This document shows, in pieces, positions 26,711 to 41,180 of a stretch of DNA of 64,000 nt. The translations under genes and the position numbers were made by a program. The DNA is from Hypomesus transpacificus (Eukaryota; Chordata; Actinopteri; Osmeriformes; Osmeridae). The stretch spans positions 10,610,975 to 10,674,974 of the forward strand of contig NC_061068.1 of assembly GCF_021917145.1 (NCBI RefSeq), written 5' to 3'. The stretch's first letter is position 1, and every line of letters starts with the position of its first letter. The notes beneath the pieces are model-generated. The model had not been told where the DNA came from. It did no database searches and saw only the letters and a list, made by a program, of their open reading frames with translations.

Positions 26711-27373
26711 AGTTGGTGAAAGAGAGGTTCAGAACACAGACTAAACATCGTCATACATCAAGAAAAGTGCTAATGGTTGTTGAAACACAGAAATCCAATG
26801 TTCAACTCGGGTCAGAGTTGGGGAATGTCAGTTTAAGCAGTGGTAGCCATCCACAGGGCAGGCACATCCTCCTGTCCACAGATGTGCTGGGTTGTACAGT
26901 CATTGATGAGGACAAGTGTTGGATTAGGATATGATCATCCAGACCCTAATGCACAGCCTTAATTTACCTATAGAAGGCAGCACTCCACTGTTCTGTTGAC
27001 AGGGGTTAGTAGGTCATTGTGGATGGGAAAAGAACAGGGTTAAAATATGGGCAAATGTGCTTTAATGTTTTGGTCGTGCATCTTGCCCATTATCTGGCTA
27101 CAGCAGGATGGTTGAGGATGAGCAATACCAATAAAATACAAGGCCAGGAGAAAAGACACAAACATGCAGTTTTGAACATCAAAGTGTGTTTTATTTATAA
27201 CTGTAGGACTAGACACTTGAAGTCTTGGTCTTCCTCTCATTGTTTTGAGCCTCTTTATCTTACTTTTATGGTTGTTGTTTTATTTTGTGTATTTTTTTGT
27301 TCTGTAACCATTTTTGTTACTATTCTAAATTCGTAGTTGTTGGTGTTTGCATGACTATTTTTGTAGAATGACA

Positions 27374-27460
27374 CAATATTAATAATAATAAATTTTATTT
27401 GGAGGCGCCTTTCAAGTCACCCAAGGTCACCTTACAATAAAAGAACACAGAAGAATACAC
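27374..27460. repeat. Teleost 'GGCGCCTTTCAAG' dispersed repeat fragment
   Basis: 'aataataataaattttattt' followed by 'ggcgcctttcaagtcaccca' and 'aggtcaccttacaataaa' is a typical fragment of a high-copy fish repeat, sitting about 150 bp upstream of the first nckap5l coding exon. Confidence 0.6.
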
Positions 27461-27606
27461 AAGTAGATCACTGCTATCATAGTCAGTAACTGAAATCCTT
27501 GCTTTCCCTTCCCCTCTCCCTTTTCTCTCTAACCCTCTCTCTCTCGCTCTCGTTCGCTCTCTCTCTCTCACAAACGCACACTCTTTTTCTCTGCTCTTTA
27601 GGTGGG

Positions 27607-30600
27607 ATGTCTGATGCAGAGACAAGAGAGGGTGATGAGGCCTTTGAGTCAGAAGAGGGCGATGTGGAGCCGTACTTGGAGGAGACGGAGGGCAGCAGGG
27701 ACATCCTGGACAGGGTCAGAGAGTTGGAGGTGAGGGAATGGAGTAACAAGATTCAGTCCTCATGGAGAAATTAGGGCTTAGAAAAATACGTTCTGACAAG
27801 TACAATATATCTTAAGATTTGACATAGAATCTGAATTGTATCAACTAACATTTTCATTTCATGCAATGACTTGTCTGCTAAAGTTGGTTTGAATACAGTA
27901 TTCTGTATATTTGATAACGATTTAGGACACTGGGAGCAGTCATAATAACAATGGAAATCTACATTTTAATCGCCTTGTTTATGTTATTGAGAGATTAAGT
28001 TTGGGTAGTCAAACATGAAGTTAAACTTAAAATGTACTCTACTCTCAATTTAGCACTAAAGGTACAGCAGCTAATCTGAGACCTTAGCTTTATTGACCTA
28101 AAAGGAAACACTTTTAAAGCTCTAAGTGCCTGTGTTAAATCTCTCAACACGGCACACAGGTCCCTGTGGCACTTAAAAGGTTTTCACAACACCTTCAGGT
28201 CTACTGTCCAATACCATGTAGCTGGGGGGGAAAGTGAAGAGAAAGTACTTTAAACACGTTTAAGCACACATCGTGGTTCTTCAGCTCTAGCGGACACAGC
28301 CATCCCTTGCCATGCCTCTGTGATGTAGTGAGCACTCGCAGTTGAGGGGTTAATTCCCCTTTGCATAAATCCATAATCCTCACTAGACACATGGAATGGT
28401 GCTCTATGGCATGTCTGCATACACTTTGTTTAAAGGATTACCTCTCAAGGTGTGTATGGTGCTTCCACAGATTTAATCCAGCATTTACAAACATGCAGAC
28501 ATACACACATACAGCCCAACCATTCAGAGACACTCCTAGATGTTAGTTAAAGGTGATTATAACATAGTAAATGCCCTTAACATGTGCATTGTACTACTGT
28601 TACTAAATATGTAGCATTGGAAGTAAATGTATGTATTAAATACCAATTTAATAAAGATGAAAGATTCTCAATGTCCAAATCCATCATAAATGTAATATAT
28701 AATATTACATGAATGACTAAGTAGAGAACCTGTTATATTTAGGGAAATGCAGAAAGATTTATCTTGAAATGTATTCAATTGGTCTATCCACCTACAACCT
28801 CTACCTCCTCCTTCTGTCTGTATCTTTACTTTCACACTCTCACTCTCTCTTTGATTTCTGGTCTGTCTTTGAACCTCGTGGACAAACAGATAAAAAATGC
28901 AGTGTTTTTCTCAGTTTGGTAAGGACAAGAATCGATAGTTCAGGGAAATTGTTTGGTCTACGGTACTCCTTCCCTCACCGCCCCTAGCTCCGTGATTATT
29001 GAGCACTTAGGCCTGGCAGCCTGTTAAGGAGGGCTGTTTTGATGTGCAGACATTGTCTGAGGTTTAGTGTCCTAAACTCCCTTCTTTTTTATCTACCAAA
29101 TGTTAGTTATCCACACACTCACTTTCGCTCTCTCAGCTGACGCCTGTTCTTGGACTCTGTCGCTGTAGGCTTCCCTACTCTTCCCTTCTCACCCCCCTCA
29201 ACATCGTCCCTGTCTTCACATCAGAAGTTGAGTTCTATTATTGCCAGAGAGACATGTTCTTTCCTTTAGATCATTGTGAATAAGGTTATGGTCAGATTCT
29301 CTTTGATGAGTCCTGTGGACCTTCACCTATCAGGAGAGGGAAAGAAACAACCCTTCTCCTTCAGTTTTGAAATATTTATGCTGTCCACTCCATCCTCTAG
29401 CTCTGTCTATTCCTCCATGAAATCAAGTAGATATTTTGAGAATTTTGTAAAAACAGGGAAAAAATGTATTGGGACCTCAAAGGAGATCAATGTGAAAGAT
29501 AGAACAGACCTCTTGAATTTGAAGTTTGTTATGAATTTCTTAAATTGTATCTCCATTTCTGTTTTTCTTTCCTTTTGTCTCTCACTTTATGTTATGTAGG
29601 CAGACAATTCAGCCCTTGCCCTGGCAAATGAAAGTCAGAGAGAGGCCTATGAAAGATGTCTAGACGAGGTGAGTTTGTATATTAAGACGATATGTTGTGC
29701 AACATGTGACACTCTAATTTACTTGTATGTTTCGTCCTGTTGTAGAGTTTGTGAGATTAACTTTTGTACCCTTCTGTCTCTGTGTACACTTATGTGTCAT
29801 GCTTCTATTTGGAACTAATGTCTATTACAGGCCCTTCTGTACAATATTTTTTATTTTTTGTACTTCTTTCAGGTGGCCAACCATGTAGTTCAAGCCCTGC
29901 TTAATCAAAAAGTAAGAATGATGAGATGACACAAAGGCATTGGCAAATGCTTATTCCCCTTAGTCAATAATGTGTTTGAACTATATCTGTGTGTGTGTTT
30001 CTCTGTTGCTTTCAGGACCTGAGGGAGGAGTGTATAAAGCTGAAGATGCGTGTGTTTGACCTGGAGAGACAGAACAGAACTCTGACAGAACTCTTTGCCC
30101 AGAAGTTACATCCTCAGAGCAGCTCACTGCAGCAGGTAGAGTTTTCCAACATATGAATACAAATACATTTAGTCTCTCAAGTGTAATGACATTTTGTTGT
30201 AAGTTTAAACAGTTAGGTTTTAAGTTTGTTCAGACCTTATCAGGCTGCCAATGAAAACTCAGAGAAGGTGATCTAATATTGACATAATTCCTGCTGTACC
30301 TTGTTGGAAAAACTGTGTTGTAATAAGATAGGCTTCTTTTTGAAATTCACCCGCAAAAGTTTGAGAGTGATTGATAAAGATATTTTATAACCTTGGTCAT
30401 AATTCTTTGCTATTTGATGTATGTGGCACAAGTACAATTGTACATCAGCAGCATAGTTTTTCTCTGACATTCTCATCTTCATGCTTTGTATGTTGTCGGC
30501 TACCAATTTCCTGCATTGTATTAGTTCTTATAGTATTCCACTAGGTCCTTGGCAGAGTTTATAATACAGAGAATGAGAGAAGCAATTTCAATACAGTATT

Positions 30601-33600
30601 TAACCTAAACACATTTGGTCTGTAATTGCCAAGAGGGTAAAATAGCATATTCTATCATTGTCAATATAAACTCCCTAAATGTCTATCTGTATCTTTCTCA
30701 TTCTCATCTCATTTTCTGAGTTCTTCAGTCACTCATTTTGTAAGCAAACTCTTTCCTCTGATGCAGACTGTCTCTTTTCGGAAATCACCTCTCTTTGTGA
30801 TGGGTATAATAAGTATAAAAAAAACTGTCACCATCTCACCACTGATGCAATTTAATTACTTTGAACTGAGATAAGAATAAAAAGATTTGCCTGCTGGAGC
30901 AATAACATTTCCTTCTGTAATAGGAGGCAGGTTAGAGGAAATCTGGAGAGGCTGTTTAGAATTATAATAGTAAATATCTCCTAACTCTCGCTTTCTCTCC
31001 CTCTCTTTCATTTTCTGTCTCTCTTCTGCCAGATGCCATTGGTGTCTGTCTCAGAGTACAGCACAGACGAGTCATCCATGGGAAGTGATAAACTCCTCAC
31101 AGCTCAAACCCATGGGGAACTCAAGGTATGGACATGGTCCACAGTATACAGAAAAATAAAACATACAATCACTCACACATCTCTGGGAAGGTTGAATGAT
31201 TACCAAACCGAGACCCAGCCGCAAATGTAATGTAACCATGCTCTGTATGTTTAATTCTCTAGTGTCCCTTCTGAATATCCAACCAGACTACTTTTGTTTT
31301 TCTGTCTGATGCCAAGAGACTTGTGTTTTTCCCCTACTTATGCCTACGTACACTTGGCTGCTCTCAGCGAGTGCTCTGTAATGTTCTCTCTCGAAATGGT
31401 CCGGCATAATCACTGCCCCATGGGCCCAACCAGACTGCTGCTGACAAACCACAGAGAGGGAGAAGACAAGAAAGAGAGATCAAGCTTAAAAAAAGATAGA
31501 CACCCAGTTTCAACCCCAGGGGCGACTGATTAGCTTCTTCTTGTCAGGCAGAGATCGAGGTGTCAAATTGAATATAGATTTTTGTTTCTTTCCAACACTC
31601 GCCCCCTGTACTCTTTATACTTGCTCTTACTTTTGCCCTCCACTACCTCAGTCACACTATGAGCAGGAGTGTTTGTGTCTCATTCCTCTTCGGGGAATGT
31701 TTCCTCTGTGTCCCCGCAATTTAAGGCCGCCCTGCTATCATCTCATACCCCCAGATTGGATTTCTTCTCCATCCATCATACCGCCTGAGTCCGAGAGGAA
31801 AATATAGAGGGAGAAAGATTTTCGGTCAACTTCATCAAAAGACCCCCCTCATTCTCAAAACACTCATATTTCTACCCAAATATGCCAGACCAACCCTGTT
31901 ACTTGTTATGACCCCTGCTTTTAGATTCTCTCTGCCCATTCATTGAGGGGCAGCTCTGGTGCTGATTGTATAAACACACTGCTTATAGATGGCCTATGTA
32001 CTGCATATAGATGGCTTGTTCCCAGGTTGTGACGGGGAATGTATTAGGAGGATGGTAAATCATTGCTTCAGTAAGGGTACTTAGCATCTGTGGCAGAGAG
32101 GCTCTCAAAGTCACTGCAGTCCATTGAATTTTCAAATTGACAAGCAATAACTCTTTGGGTACACTTGGGAGAGATAGAGATTGAAAAAGGAAAAACAATG
32201 CACGGTATATATTGAGGTAATCAAGTGCCTTCAGTGAGGGCCACCTGCAGGACTCAGGCCTGTTGCCTGGATTCATCCAATTGGCACGTAGTGGCTTTGG
32301 GGAAGGCCAGCAGTGTTGAGAACAATGACAGTAGTGAGAGGAGAAGGCTGCATGTGAGGAAAACTAAATAAATGGCCCCAGTTCCCTTCCCCATCTTTTG
32401 TCTTAATTGGACAATCCCTGGAGGACTCCACTGGCAAATACTTACTTTTGGACAGATTGGCTTCTTTCCAGGAAGAAGGATCGAGAGTAAATATGTTTTT
32501 CCACTGATCACAGAATTAATTGCTTCTTTAATTAAAGATAGACAACCTTGTGAGGTTGGCTAGCCAAGTGTAACCAAAGTGCACTCCCTTGCCTGTGCAA
32601 TTTTCTCTCTTTTCACTCTCTCGTTCATGTATTCTTCTTTCTGTTAAAAAGGGTGTGCTCAGCATTTCTCTTTGCTACAGTAACATTGGTGTCTTGAACA
32701 GCTCTCTGCAGTTTATCCATTATTACTATGGCTCACAGATGAGGTGTCCTATTAGTTATTTGAAGTTCATTTTAGCTACTAAAATAAACAACCAAGTTCA
32801 AAAAGGTTAAAAGAAATAATTGGTTTCTGACTAATATTAGTATTATAATTATATTTAAGATGCTTTGATGTGATGTAGACATAATTTAGAATAGCAGGAT
32901 AAAAGCCAGATTCTTTGTTTCTGCAGAGTAATGGGGATCGGACTCAGAATGGAACAGCTGGCTCGACTCAGGCCTCAGCCACCTCCATGGAAGCCTTGTC
33001 TCCATTCTTTAAGAAAAAAGCACACATTCTGGAGGTCCTGCGCAAGCTTGAGGAGTCTGACCCCCTGAAGTTCCACCCCTCCTCTTGCCTGTCCGCACAC
33101 CATGACCTGGGTCAGGCACTGGTCTCCATGGAGATGGGCTCTCTGATGTCCTCGGGGAGCGTCTCCTCCCCTCAGCGGCCCTCGGCACGTTGCCGCCACT
33201 CCAGCTCCGACTCAGACATCCACGATTATGCCAACGGTGAGGGGGAGGAGCTCCGACAGCACCATCATGGAGGGTGCCAGTCCTGCCGCATGCTTTCACA
33301 AAAGAGCAGCCTGGACAGCTTGCTAAAGTGTGTCCAAGGTCACGGTGCTGCTTACTCTGGCAGAGGAGATGGTCTTAGAGGGCAGGCCTGGATTGAGAGC
33401 CAGGGGGCCTCTGCACTGAACACAGGCGCTCCCCGAACAGCAGCTTTACAGTCTGTTGACGGCAAAAGCCAGCGTTACGTACCTAGCACAGAGCAGCCTG
33501 ACACCCGAGGCTCTGACCCATTCCTACCTTCGCTAATCCAAGTCTCAGGACTGAATGGGCAGGAGTCCAAGAACATACACACCCACCCAAAAATTCATCC

Positions 33601-36600
33601 ATCCAGTAAACTTCCTCTCAGGGGTGAGCTCCACTCCTCACTCAGTGAGGATGTGAAGCACATGGACCTGCAGAGCCAGAATGGAGACCAGTCAGAGGAG
33701 TCCTGCTACCTGGAAGAAGAGGCAACAGAAGCACACAATTTGCAGAACAGCCTGCACACCTCAGAGACAAATCTGGATATGGCAGCCACGGCTAGCTCCC
33801 AACCAGGATATCAGGAGCAGGATGTGAGTGAACAGGTCTGTAACAGACTCTACTTCTCCTTTAATGAGACCTCTGTGTCAAAGAAAGTGGCAGTGGAGTC
33901 TTACTCCCCAGCCCCAGTGCCAGAGAGGACCAGTTCTGCCCAGGCCCAACCAGGCCCAAAAAGTAAGCTTGCACAAAGCCCCACCTCCCCCTCCTCTACA
34001 TCAGGCCTTGGTGAAGTCAAGCCCTCTCCGATTTCTTCACCATCCCGCCTGCTCAAGTTCCTGAAGATCCCTACAATAGGAGAGCGGACACAAGCAGGCA
34101 GTGTCAGTCTCAGACTTAGCCCCCAACTGACCCGCAGCTCCAAGATCCCCTGCAGGAACAACAATAACTATGACGTGTACCAATCTCCTGTCCTGGGCCG
34201 CAAAGCCACCACAACTGAGAGAGACAAGCACCTATCCTCCTCCCCCCCAAAAGTAGAGGCCTACCCTGCAACACATTCTGCCCCCACCTCCCCGCCACAG
34301 CCTGAGGACAATGTGTGCCCTCTACCCCCAGTCAAGGAGATAGCTGACAGCAATCACTCTGCACCCAAACACAGAGGCAACATCAAGGCACCTTTCTCCT
34401 CTTCTCAACCACAGAGGGGCTCTCAGAAAGTGCCCCACTATGAGAATGTCTGCCCCTCAGATGGGACATCGCAGTATCTCCCTTGCACCCAGAATGAGGG
34501 TCCTGTTGAGAAATCTTTTCAGCAGGAGGAGAAGCTGCTTAGTCCCCCTTCTCAGCACACAGATTCGTCCCCAGGTTCTGCAGAACCATTCTCTGACTTG
34601 GATCCCTCAGACCAAGACACAGACTCAGAGAGCCCTGTCTGGCACAAGCCTCACCAACACTTCAGCTTACCCGCTTCCTCTTCTGCCACCTCCAGTAAGA
34701 CACATAAGGGCAGCAGCTACTCCAGTGAGAGGAACAGGAACCAAGAGCGCTCAGTTCCACAATATAGTCAGCCAAACTGTGACCCACCTAATCTGCCTAT
34801 GTCTGCAGCCAAGAGAGGTGAACCTTTGCCTGGGTCCTCAACCCCTAAGAGGCCAGGGTTTGGGCAGGGTAAACACCAGAGTGAGTCTAGTCACCATCCA
34901 TTCAAAGAGCGCCTGGCCGCTCTGGGAAAACTGAAGAGCACAGAAGACCTACCAGAAGTCCCGCCACAGTCCGCAGATAAAAGAGATGCACAATGTAACA
35001 GAGGTAGCCCCCCAACCACCAACAATAATCGTCAAAAAAGCAAGACAGCTGAAAGACAGGGTGAGAGAAGTGGAATAGAGAACAGGCATCAAAAATACAC
35101 TGACTCCCTGGATGGGAAACCCTACCCCAAAACCAGCCTAGGGAGTCATCCCAGACATCCAGGTCCATTTACTGAAGTAGGGGCCAAGTCCTCAGCCACT
35201 CCATCGTCCATCTCTAAAGGTGAACAGGATACTTTCACCCAGAGAATATATGTAGCAAAAGCAGAAGGTCCAAAGATCAAAATGGGTATGTCAGCTACCA
35301 ACACAGAGCCCCCTTCATCCATGAGGAGCTATGGGAAATGTCCCATCACTCAGAGTCAACACAGTAAAACTGTCCCCAGCACCCAAAACAGTCCCTCTAA
35401 GATCACATCCAAATCTCCCTCTAAGGCCGGCCAGGCTTCCTCCTATCCAAGGGGGATAAAGCCTACGAATGAGGACCGCACCCATGCCGCGAGACATCCA
35501 CCCAGACCAGAGGACAAAAGCAAACTCACAGCTGGCAAGAAGAAGACCTCCATACATGCAGAGAGCTTCCTCCCTCCTCCTCCTCTACCACCAAGATCCT
35601 CAGCGGAAGCCATCACAAATGAGGATAAAAAGCCATCCTCCTCTGCTCCTGCCACGCAGCAATCTGCCATTGAGCAGAAAGTAATGCGTGGCATTGAGGA
35701 GAACATGATGAAACTGCAGGAACAGGACCGATGCCAGGTGACTGAGACAAAACAGAAAGCTTCTAATGGCATTGCCAGCTGGTTTGGACTAAGAAAGAGC
35801 AAGCTCCCTGCCCTAAGCCGCAAGCCAGAGATGTCCAAGCAGAAGACCAATATGTCATCCCCCTCTGCGACTGCCACAGAAGGTAAGGATGGCAAGGGTC
35901 CCAGGAAAGTGGTGGAGAGCCTGAACATCTCCAAGCTGATGGAGAAGGCAGAGGACCTGCGAAAGGCCCTGGAAGAGGAACGGGCATATGTAAATGGTGT
36001 GGGTGTGGCTATGGAGCGTGCAGGCCGGGGACACTCTTGTGAGGTAGTGATGGACCAGGCCCAGGGCCAGATGTCCCTCATGTACAGAGGAGTGACTGCC
36101 GACAACTTCATGCAGCAGCTCCTCAACAGGTAGGAGATCCTTTATGGTAATAATGAGCCATATACTAAAATCAAACTATAATTCCAAGCTAGTTTCCCTA
36201 TGATTTAGTTGTAACATCTTCCTTCTTAAGTCCCTCGACGTCTTGTTCTGGAAACAGGGTGGATGAGAGAGGAGTGGCCAGCCTTGGAATGGCACACAGA
36301 CGGCTCTCCTTTGACTTGAAAAGCTCTCGGCCCATCTTCAGTTACCAGAGGAATGGGGTCAGCCACACCAAGAGCCGGGATGAAATAGACAAAGTACTCC
36401 TGTTCTTTTTCCGTACATTTCAATAAACTTTTTATCTATCACTTGATTCAAAGAAAATATTGCTGAAGTCAATCCCGTGCCTCTCTTTTGTACTTCAGGG
36501 TTCCGATATGGTCGGTAAGGAAGAGGTCACTTCAGATGAAAGCCTAGCAGAGTCCATTAGTTCTCAGCACTTTACAGGTAAGGGCTGAGCGTTGACTTAC

Positions 36601-38391
36601 AATAGGAATGTCTGCTCATTTACCTTAACTACGGCCCTGTAAAAATAGAAAGTTCATGTTTCTTTTCCTGCTCTAATTTTGTTGTTTAGGTTCAGGAGCC
36701 TCAATGCGTACACTTGACAGTGGCATCGGCACATTTCCCATGCCTGACTACGCAAGCAGTGCTACAGGGAAGAACATCCCCAAGGGCAAGCTGCAAGGAG
36801 AACAAGGGTTTTCCGGCTCTCAAGGGAAACATGGGGCTCCAATGAAGGTTCCACGTAAGGCCCGGACTCTGGAGAGGGAGCTCTCCTCTTTGGACGAAGT
36901 CACCCCCTCTGTTCTTTATGGCTCAGGAATGGAAGACAAGGCTCCCAATATCCACTTGTCAAGCACCATTCATGAGGGTATGAATATTATTTGAGCTCCA
37001 GTGATATCATGTAATTGTCAGTCACAGACATTTGCTGAATGAATAATCAGTGGATAAGAAAGAAACTACTCTATAACCTTTAAATAACAGGACTTTTTTT
37101 CCATTGCCGTGCAGACATTGATGCATACGGTGCTCATCTGCAAAATCCACCCTCAAAGAACTGGACCTTTCCAAACCTGAAATGCCCTACAGGAACCACA
37201 GACGTGTTTTTGGATGTTCAGGGGGAGCCAGGTTGCCATGGAACACCTTCTAGAAGGGTAAGTGAAAGAGAGTTGAGATCTTGGGCCCAAACCTATCTTT
37301 TCTCTTTGTGCGAATCTAAAAGGATTGAAAATGCATGAAAATAAATGAACGTTTTTTTGTTATCATCTGGTGGCAATGCTGCAAAGGAAGGTTTCTGAGG
37401 CCTTTGTTGACACATTGTCTGTGAGGAAAGCCCTGGGCCTTATTACTTTTTTTAGAGAAGGGTCCCATTTAAAGACAACCATGATCACTTTAACTGTCAT
37501 TATTATCATTGGGTATTGCTGTTCAATTAAAGAGAGAGATAGAGATAAAGATGGGTGGGAGTTGTGTAGTGTTTATACGTTTAGTCGGCAGAGTCAAATA
37601 TTGGTATAAATATTAAGTATTTAGACCAATGTAAGCATGCATCTAAAGCGGTATGATCATGCTTTTGAAAGATTTTCCTGAAATGTATGAGCTTTATGTT
37701 GTCAGAAATGAATGAAGATAGCATTGTAATTTCTTTGAATTATTGCATGAGTGTATGGCAGCTCAATTAGGTGCAGTGTGTTTTGGAGTTACTTTGGATG
37801 ATGTGCATCCTGATGCCAACTTTCAACTTTGGAGTCTACCACCTGAACTTGCTTGAGACGTTACTAAGTAATTAACAACAAATGTATCTAATGTATAACC
37901 ATAAAGTATATTCCCACATTACTATTATATGCAGCAGATGCCTCAATTAAACGATTGAAATTCAAAAGGTACATTGTTTCACAAATTACTTAAATATAGG
38001 ACTAACACTACTATAGACCTAAATAAAGGACTAACTATATAGAATATTTCTGTGCTGAATGTTTCCCTTCTCTTTCCCTCTACTCTACTTCATCCACCTG
38101 ATCATGTTCCTACCTCCTGCCTCTTCCAAGAGTTTGAATCCGTGTGCCCCCCAGACCCCACTGGCCGCTGACCCAGGAAGTCTCCCCCTGCCGCCCCAGA
38201 CAGGGCTCAGTCGGAGGGGTAAAGGCCGGACTCCCATTGCCCCGGAGGTGGGCAAGGATGGAGGGCTGGAGTTACTTAAAGAGCGACCTGAAGACATCCT
38301 CTCCCCTAGCAGACCCCAGGCCCTGGAGACACCAGAATCCCTAAGTGACTCCCTCTACGACAGCCTCTCATCCTGTGGCAGTCAAGGCTGA
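27607..38391 (+). CDS. nckap5l: Nck-associated protein 5-like (NCKAP5L/Cep169), complete, 11 coding exons
   Basis: Coding exons: 27607-27729, 29600-29668, 29873-29911, 30016-30135, 31033-31125, 32927-36129, 36258-36393, 36499-36577, 36690-36977, 37115-37257, 38131-38391. Phases join to 1517 aa (human about 1330). The human family member binds CDK5RAP2 and EB1 and stabilises microtubules at centrosomes and plus ends. The N-terminus is coiled coil (residues about 36-118, with ERCLDEVANHVVQALLNQ almost as in human). Then come the block ALSPFFKKKAHILEVLRKLE, an SxIP-type EB-binding motif (SKIPCRN, about residue 553), long Ser/Pro-rich low-complexity sequence, a conserved block at about 1062-1216 (IASWFGLRKSKLPAL, FMQQLLNR), RTLDSGIGTFP, and the family C-terminus SLSDSLYDSLSSCGSQG. 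The start is the first ATG after the acceptor at 27601. NCKAP5L is favoured over NCKAP5 by its C-terminus and its TMBIM6 neighbourhood. Confidence 0.95.
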
Positions 38392-41180
38392 GGAGGACAA
38401 TGTCTAGAGAGAGGAGTAGGCAGGACAATGAAGAGCGTGCCCTAAAACCCTGAAAATGCAACTCTATCCATTCACAGTGGTGGCCCAGACCCAGAAGTCA
38501 ATATAGAGTTTTAGTGTTGCTCTTTCCAAAAAACACAGACACACCCACACAATGAAAAGCCCCTTTCTCTCGTTAGACTCTATGTGCTTTACGCTCTATA
38601 GACACCCTCAGGTTAAGAATCACATGTAAAGCAATTGAGGAGCTAAACTGACATGTGAACAATCCACACCAACATATTCCATAGCAAAAATCAGATGATG
38701 AGACGATTCCCTCCCGGATTAATGTACAAACACACACACAATATATAGTCTCTAATCCAGACCAGAACTAATGATTACATATAGAACAAGGCGCATGAAA
38801 CATTACACTGTTCAAGGCTGCGACTTTATCATGTCATTGTCTGAAGTATCTGAAGAACAGGTTGTAAGATGCAGCTGTTAGTGGTTTCTAACAGGTGATG
38901 CTTATCAAGGGTTTTTCTTATTTATATGAATATGGAGGCCACAGATAACTGAGATGTCATTAACTTAAAGTAAACAACCAAATTTAACTGCCCACCAAAT
39001 GTGTTGCACCAAAATGTTTCTATGCCTCCATGTCTTGTTATAGGGATTACGCTTTATTTAACTTTGAATATGTTGTTTCTAAATTGAGAAAACAAGTGTG
39101 TGTATATATGTGTACACATAGGTTTGACCAAGAGCTTATGCATTGGCTCCACAAGCTTTGCCCAAGTCGATGAACTCTTGACAGGAGAAAATATGTCCTC
39201 ACCATTCCTGAGTCTTCAAATTTCCCATAAATAACCAACACAATCAACACATTTTATATTAGGAACACACCACACCTGTAAAATTATGACATGTGTTATG
39301 TAACATGAAATTGTACCTGTCCGTTAGATTATTGTTGGGTTTATCAGGAATAATGCTTTATGGCAGCATTATGAAGCAATTCTGTGACTGCCACAAGCAA
39401 TGCTTTTCTTGAGTAACACAAAACATTTTTAACAAGAAATTGTGGAGGTTTTCTACAAATGTTGTATTGTTTTGTAATCATCCCCCAAAACCTATTTAAA
39501 GTAACATGTTGACTTTCTATTCCAATAACAGAATTCTGCAAACAAATTTCCTCTTGTTGTCAGTGTAACTCCCCTTTGGATAAAGGAATTGATATCCTGA
39601 AACACTGGACATCTATAAGTTGCTTACTTCTGCAATCTGGGCAAATGTAAACCTTTCGTAAGCACAGAAACAGGCACACATCCATTCGATTTTTTTGATG
39701 TACAATTAAGTGGAACAAATATCCCTTCTAGAGCTATGGGAATGTTACAAAAAGACCAAATAGAAGAGTGGACGCCACATCTTTATAAAGCACAAGTTAT
39801 TAAGTGTTTGAGGAGAGACGGTTACATTTGAGCACCAGGTGTCATTTGAGTGTCTCATATGAATCTGACGTCTGAATCTTTTTATCCAGATTTACATGAT
39901 GAGGGAACCTAGAGTGAGAGGAATCATGATTAGAAACCAGAACACTGGTAAGCAATACATGTTTTGTACAGCTGTTTCATATTTATTCTGATGGGCAGAA
40001 TTTAGACGATTTCAGAATATACGACGTGGGGTGTATTGATTTATACAGGGCGTTTGAGAAATTAATTGTCAAAACAACTAGAAAATGAGATACTAAGGAT
40101 GTGGACTTCTCTTAATCATGGACTTCATGAGGTAACTAGTAACAAGTAGTTACTATATTCATCACAGCTCCCCTCAAACTCCTACAGAAGTCTGACATCC
40201 TTGTGCTTCCAACTCAAGCTTTTGTACCGTGTGTTCTTTAAACCAACATGGATTTGAATTTATTTTTTGCCATAATTCACTTCCCACTATGTCTATCCCA
40301 CCCAGTTCTGTCAGAAGAACTACTGTGGGACTATACCATGATGATACGAATTTGACTGTTACTGTAAATACACTCTTATTATAACAACAATTTTGAATTT
40401 AAGAAATGTTTGAAAATGTCTGCAGCCATTGAAGTTCACCTAATGTGTGGTCCCATTTGGAAAGTTCAGTTCCTATGTCCGGAGACCAAAACAATAACAT
40501 CTTGAAAACTATAAACAAAACGAGACATACTTTCCCCCTGATGTTTGTGTAGCACCCAGTAGCCAGATACTCTCTATTCCCCAACATTGGAGGCTCTGTT
40601 TTGACCATGTATCAAATCATGGTCCTCTGGGATTAACGGAGTGATGTACAAATCAAGAGGTTATGATTATTGGGTAACCCCATAGGCTGTATGACCCCCT
40701 CAAACTTCAGCTGTGTTCTAAAACAATGAAGAATGGGGGTATAAAAGGATTTGGGTGGTTTTGCCTTGAAACGATGTCTGTATCTGTATGCTTTATGGTT
40801 GCAACATATCATGTCAGAGGGGTTTATCTTTTTTATTTATTTACTTATTTATTTTGGGGGCTAATCCTACGCAGATTCTTTTTAGTTGTTTATGTTGTTA
40901 TTGTTGTCGGTTTTTACTCTAAAACTGCTATTTTTGTACTACTATTATATTTTATTCTTTGATTTTCCTCACAATGTCTTGAGGTATTGTCATTTTTTTC
41001 ATTCCGTTTTTTTAATGGTATTTTAAGGTGCTATGTACGCAGCATTTCCACAAGAATGCAAATGAAGCCATAAACCATAATGTATTTTCACAAGGCAGCA
41101 AAATAACAATGGCGATTATGTTCATTAATGGATACAAACATGCAAAAATTTAACAATTAAAGTACCTTCTCTGAAATCGG
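38392..41180 (+). other. nckap5l: Probable long 3' UTR of nckap5l
   Basis: No open frame with recognisable coding content follows the stop. The first plausible poly(A) hexamer I see is an ATTAAA near 41157, followed by T-rich sequence. The end of the transcript is therefore inferred; part of this stretch could be intergenic. Confidence 0.35.

Larger units (their letters stand above)
7892..27601 (+). other. Long gene-free stretch, probably 5' intron(s) of nckap5l
   Basis: Nearly 20 kb without a supportable coding exon on either strand. Open frames are short, lack conserved motifs and do not end at convincing splice sites. Recognisable content: a tRNA-derived SINE (11286-11494), a (TC)n microsatellite (16869-16910), a teleost dispersed repeat (18436-18545), a hAT-like remnant (24530-25185), a 14-bp hairpin (25486-25518) and a 'GCGCTTTC' dispersed repeat (26550-26710). 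A possible noncoding exon lies at 25862-25927 (acceptor TTTGCAG, donor CAAAG|GTGGGT). Confidence 0.4.

Noticed and set aside
34440..34934. 164-codon plus-strand open frame
   Set aside because: Alternative frame inside the same nckap5l exon; no independent support.
35443..36126. 227-codon minus-strand open frame
   Set aside because: Antisense shadow of the large nckap5l exon, whose plus-strand frame is clearly the conserved one.
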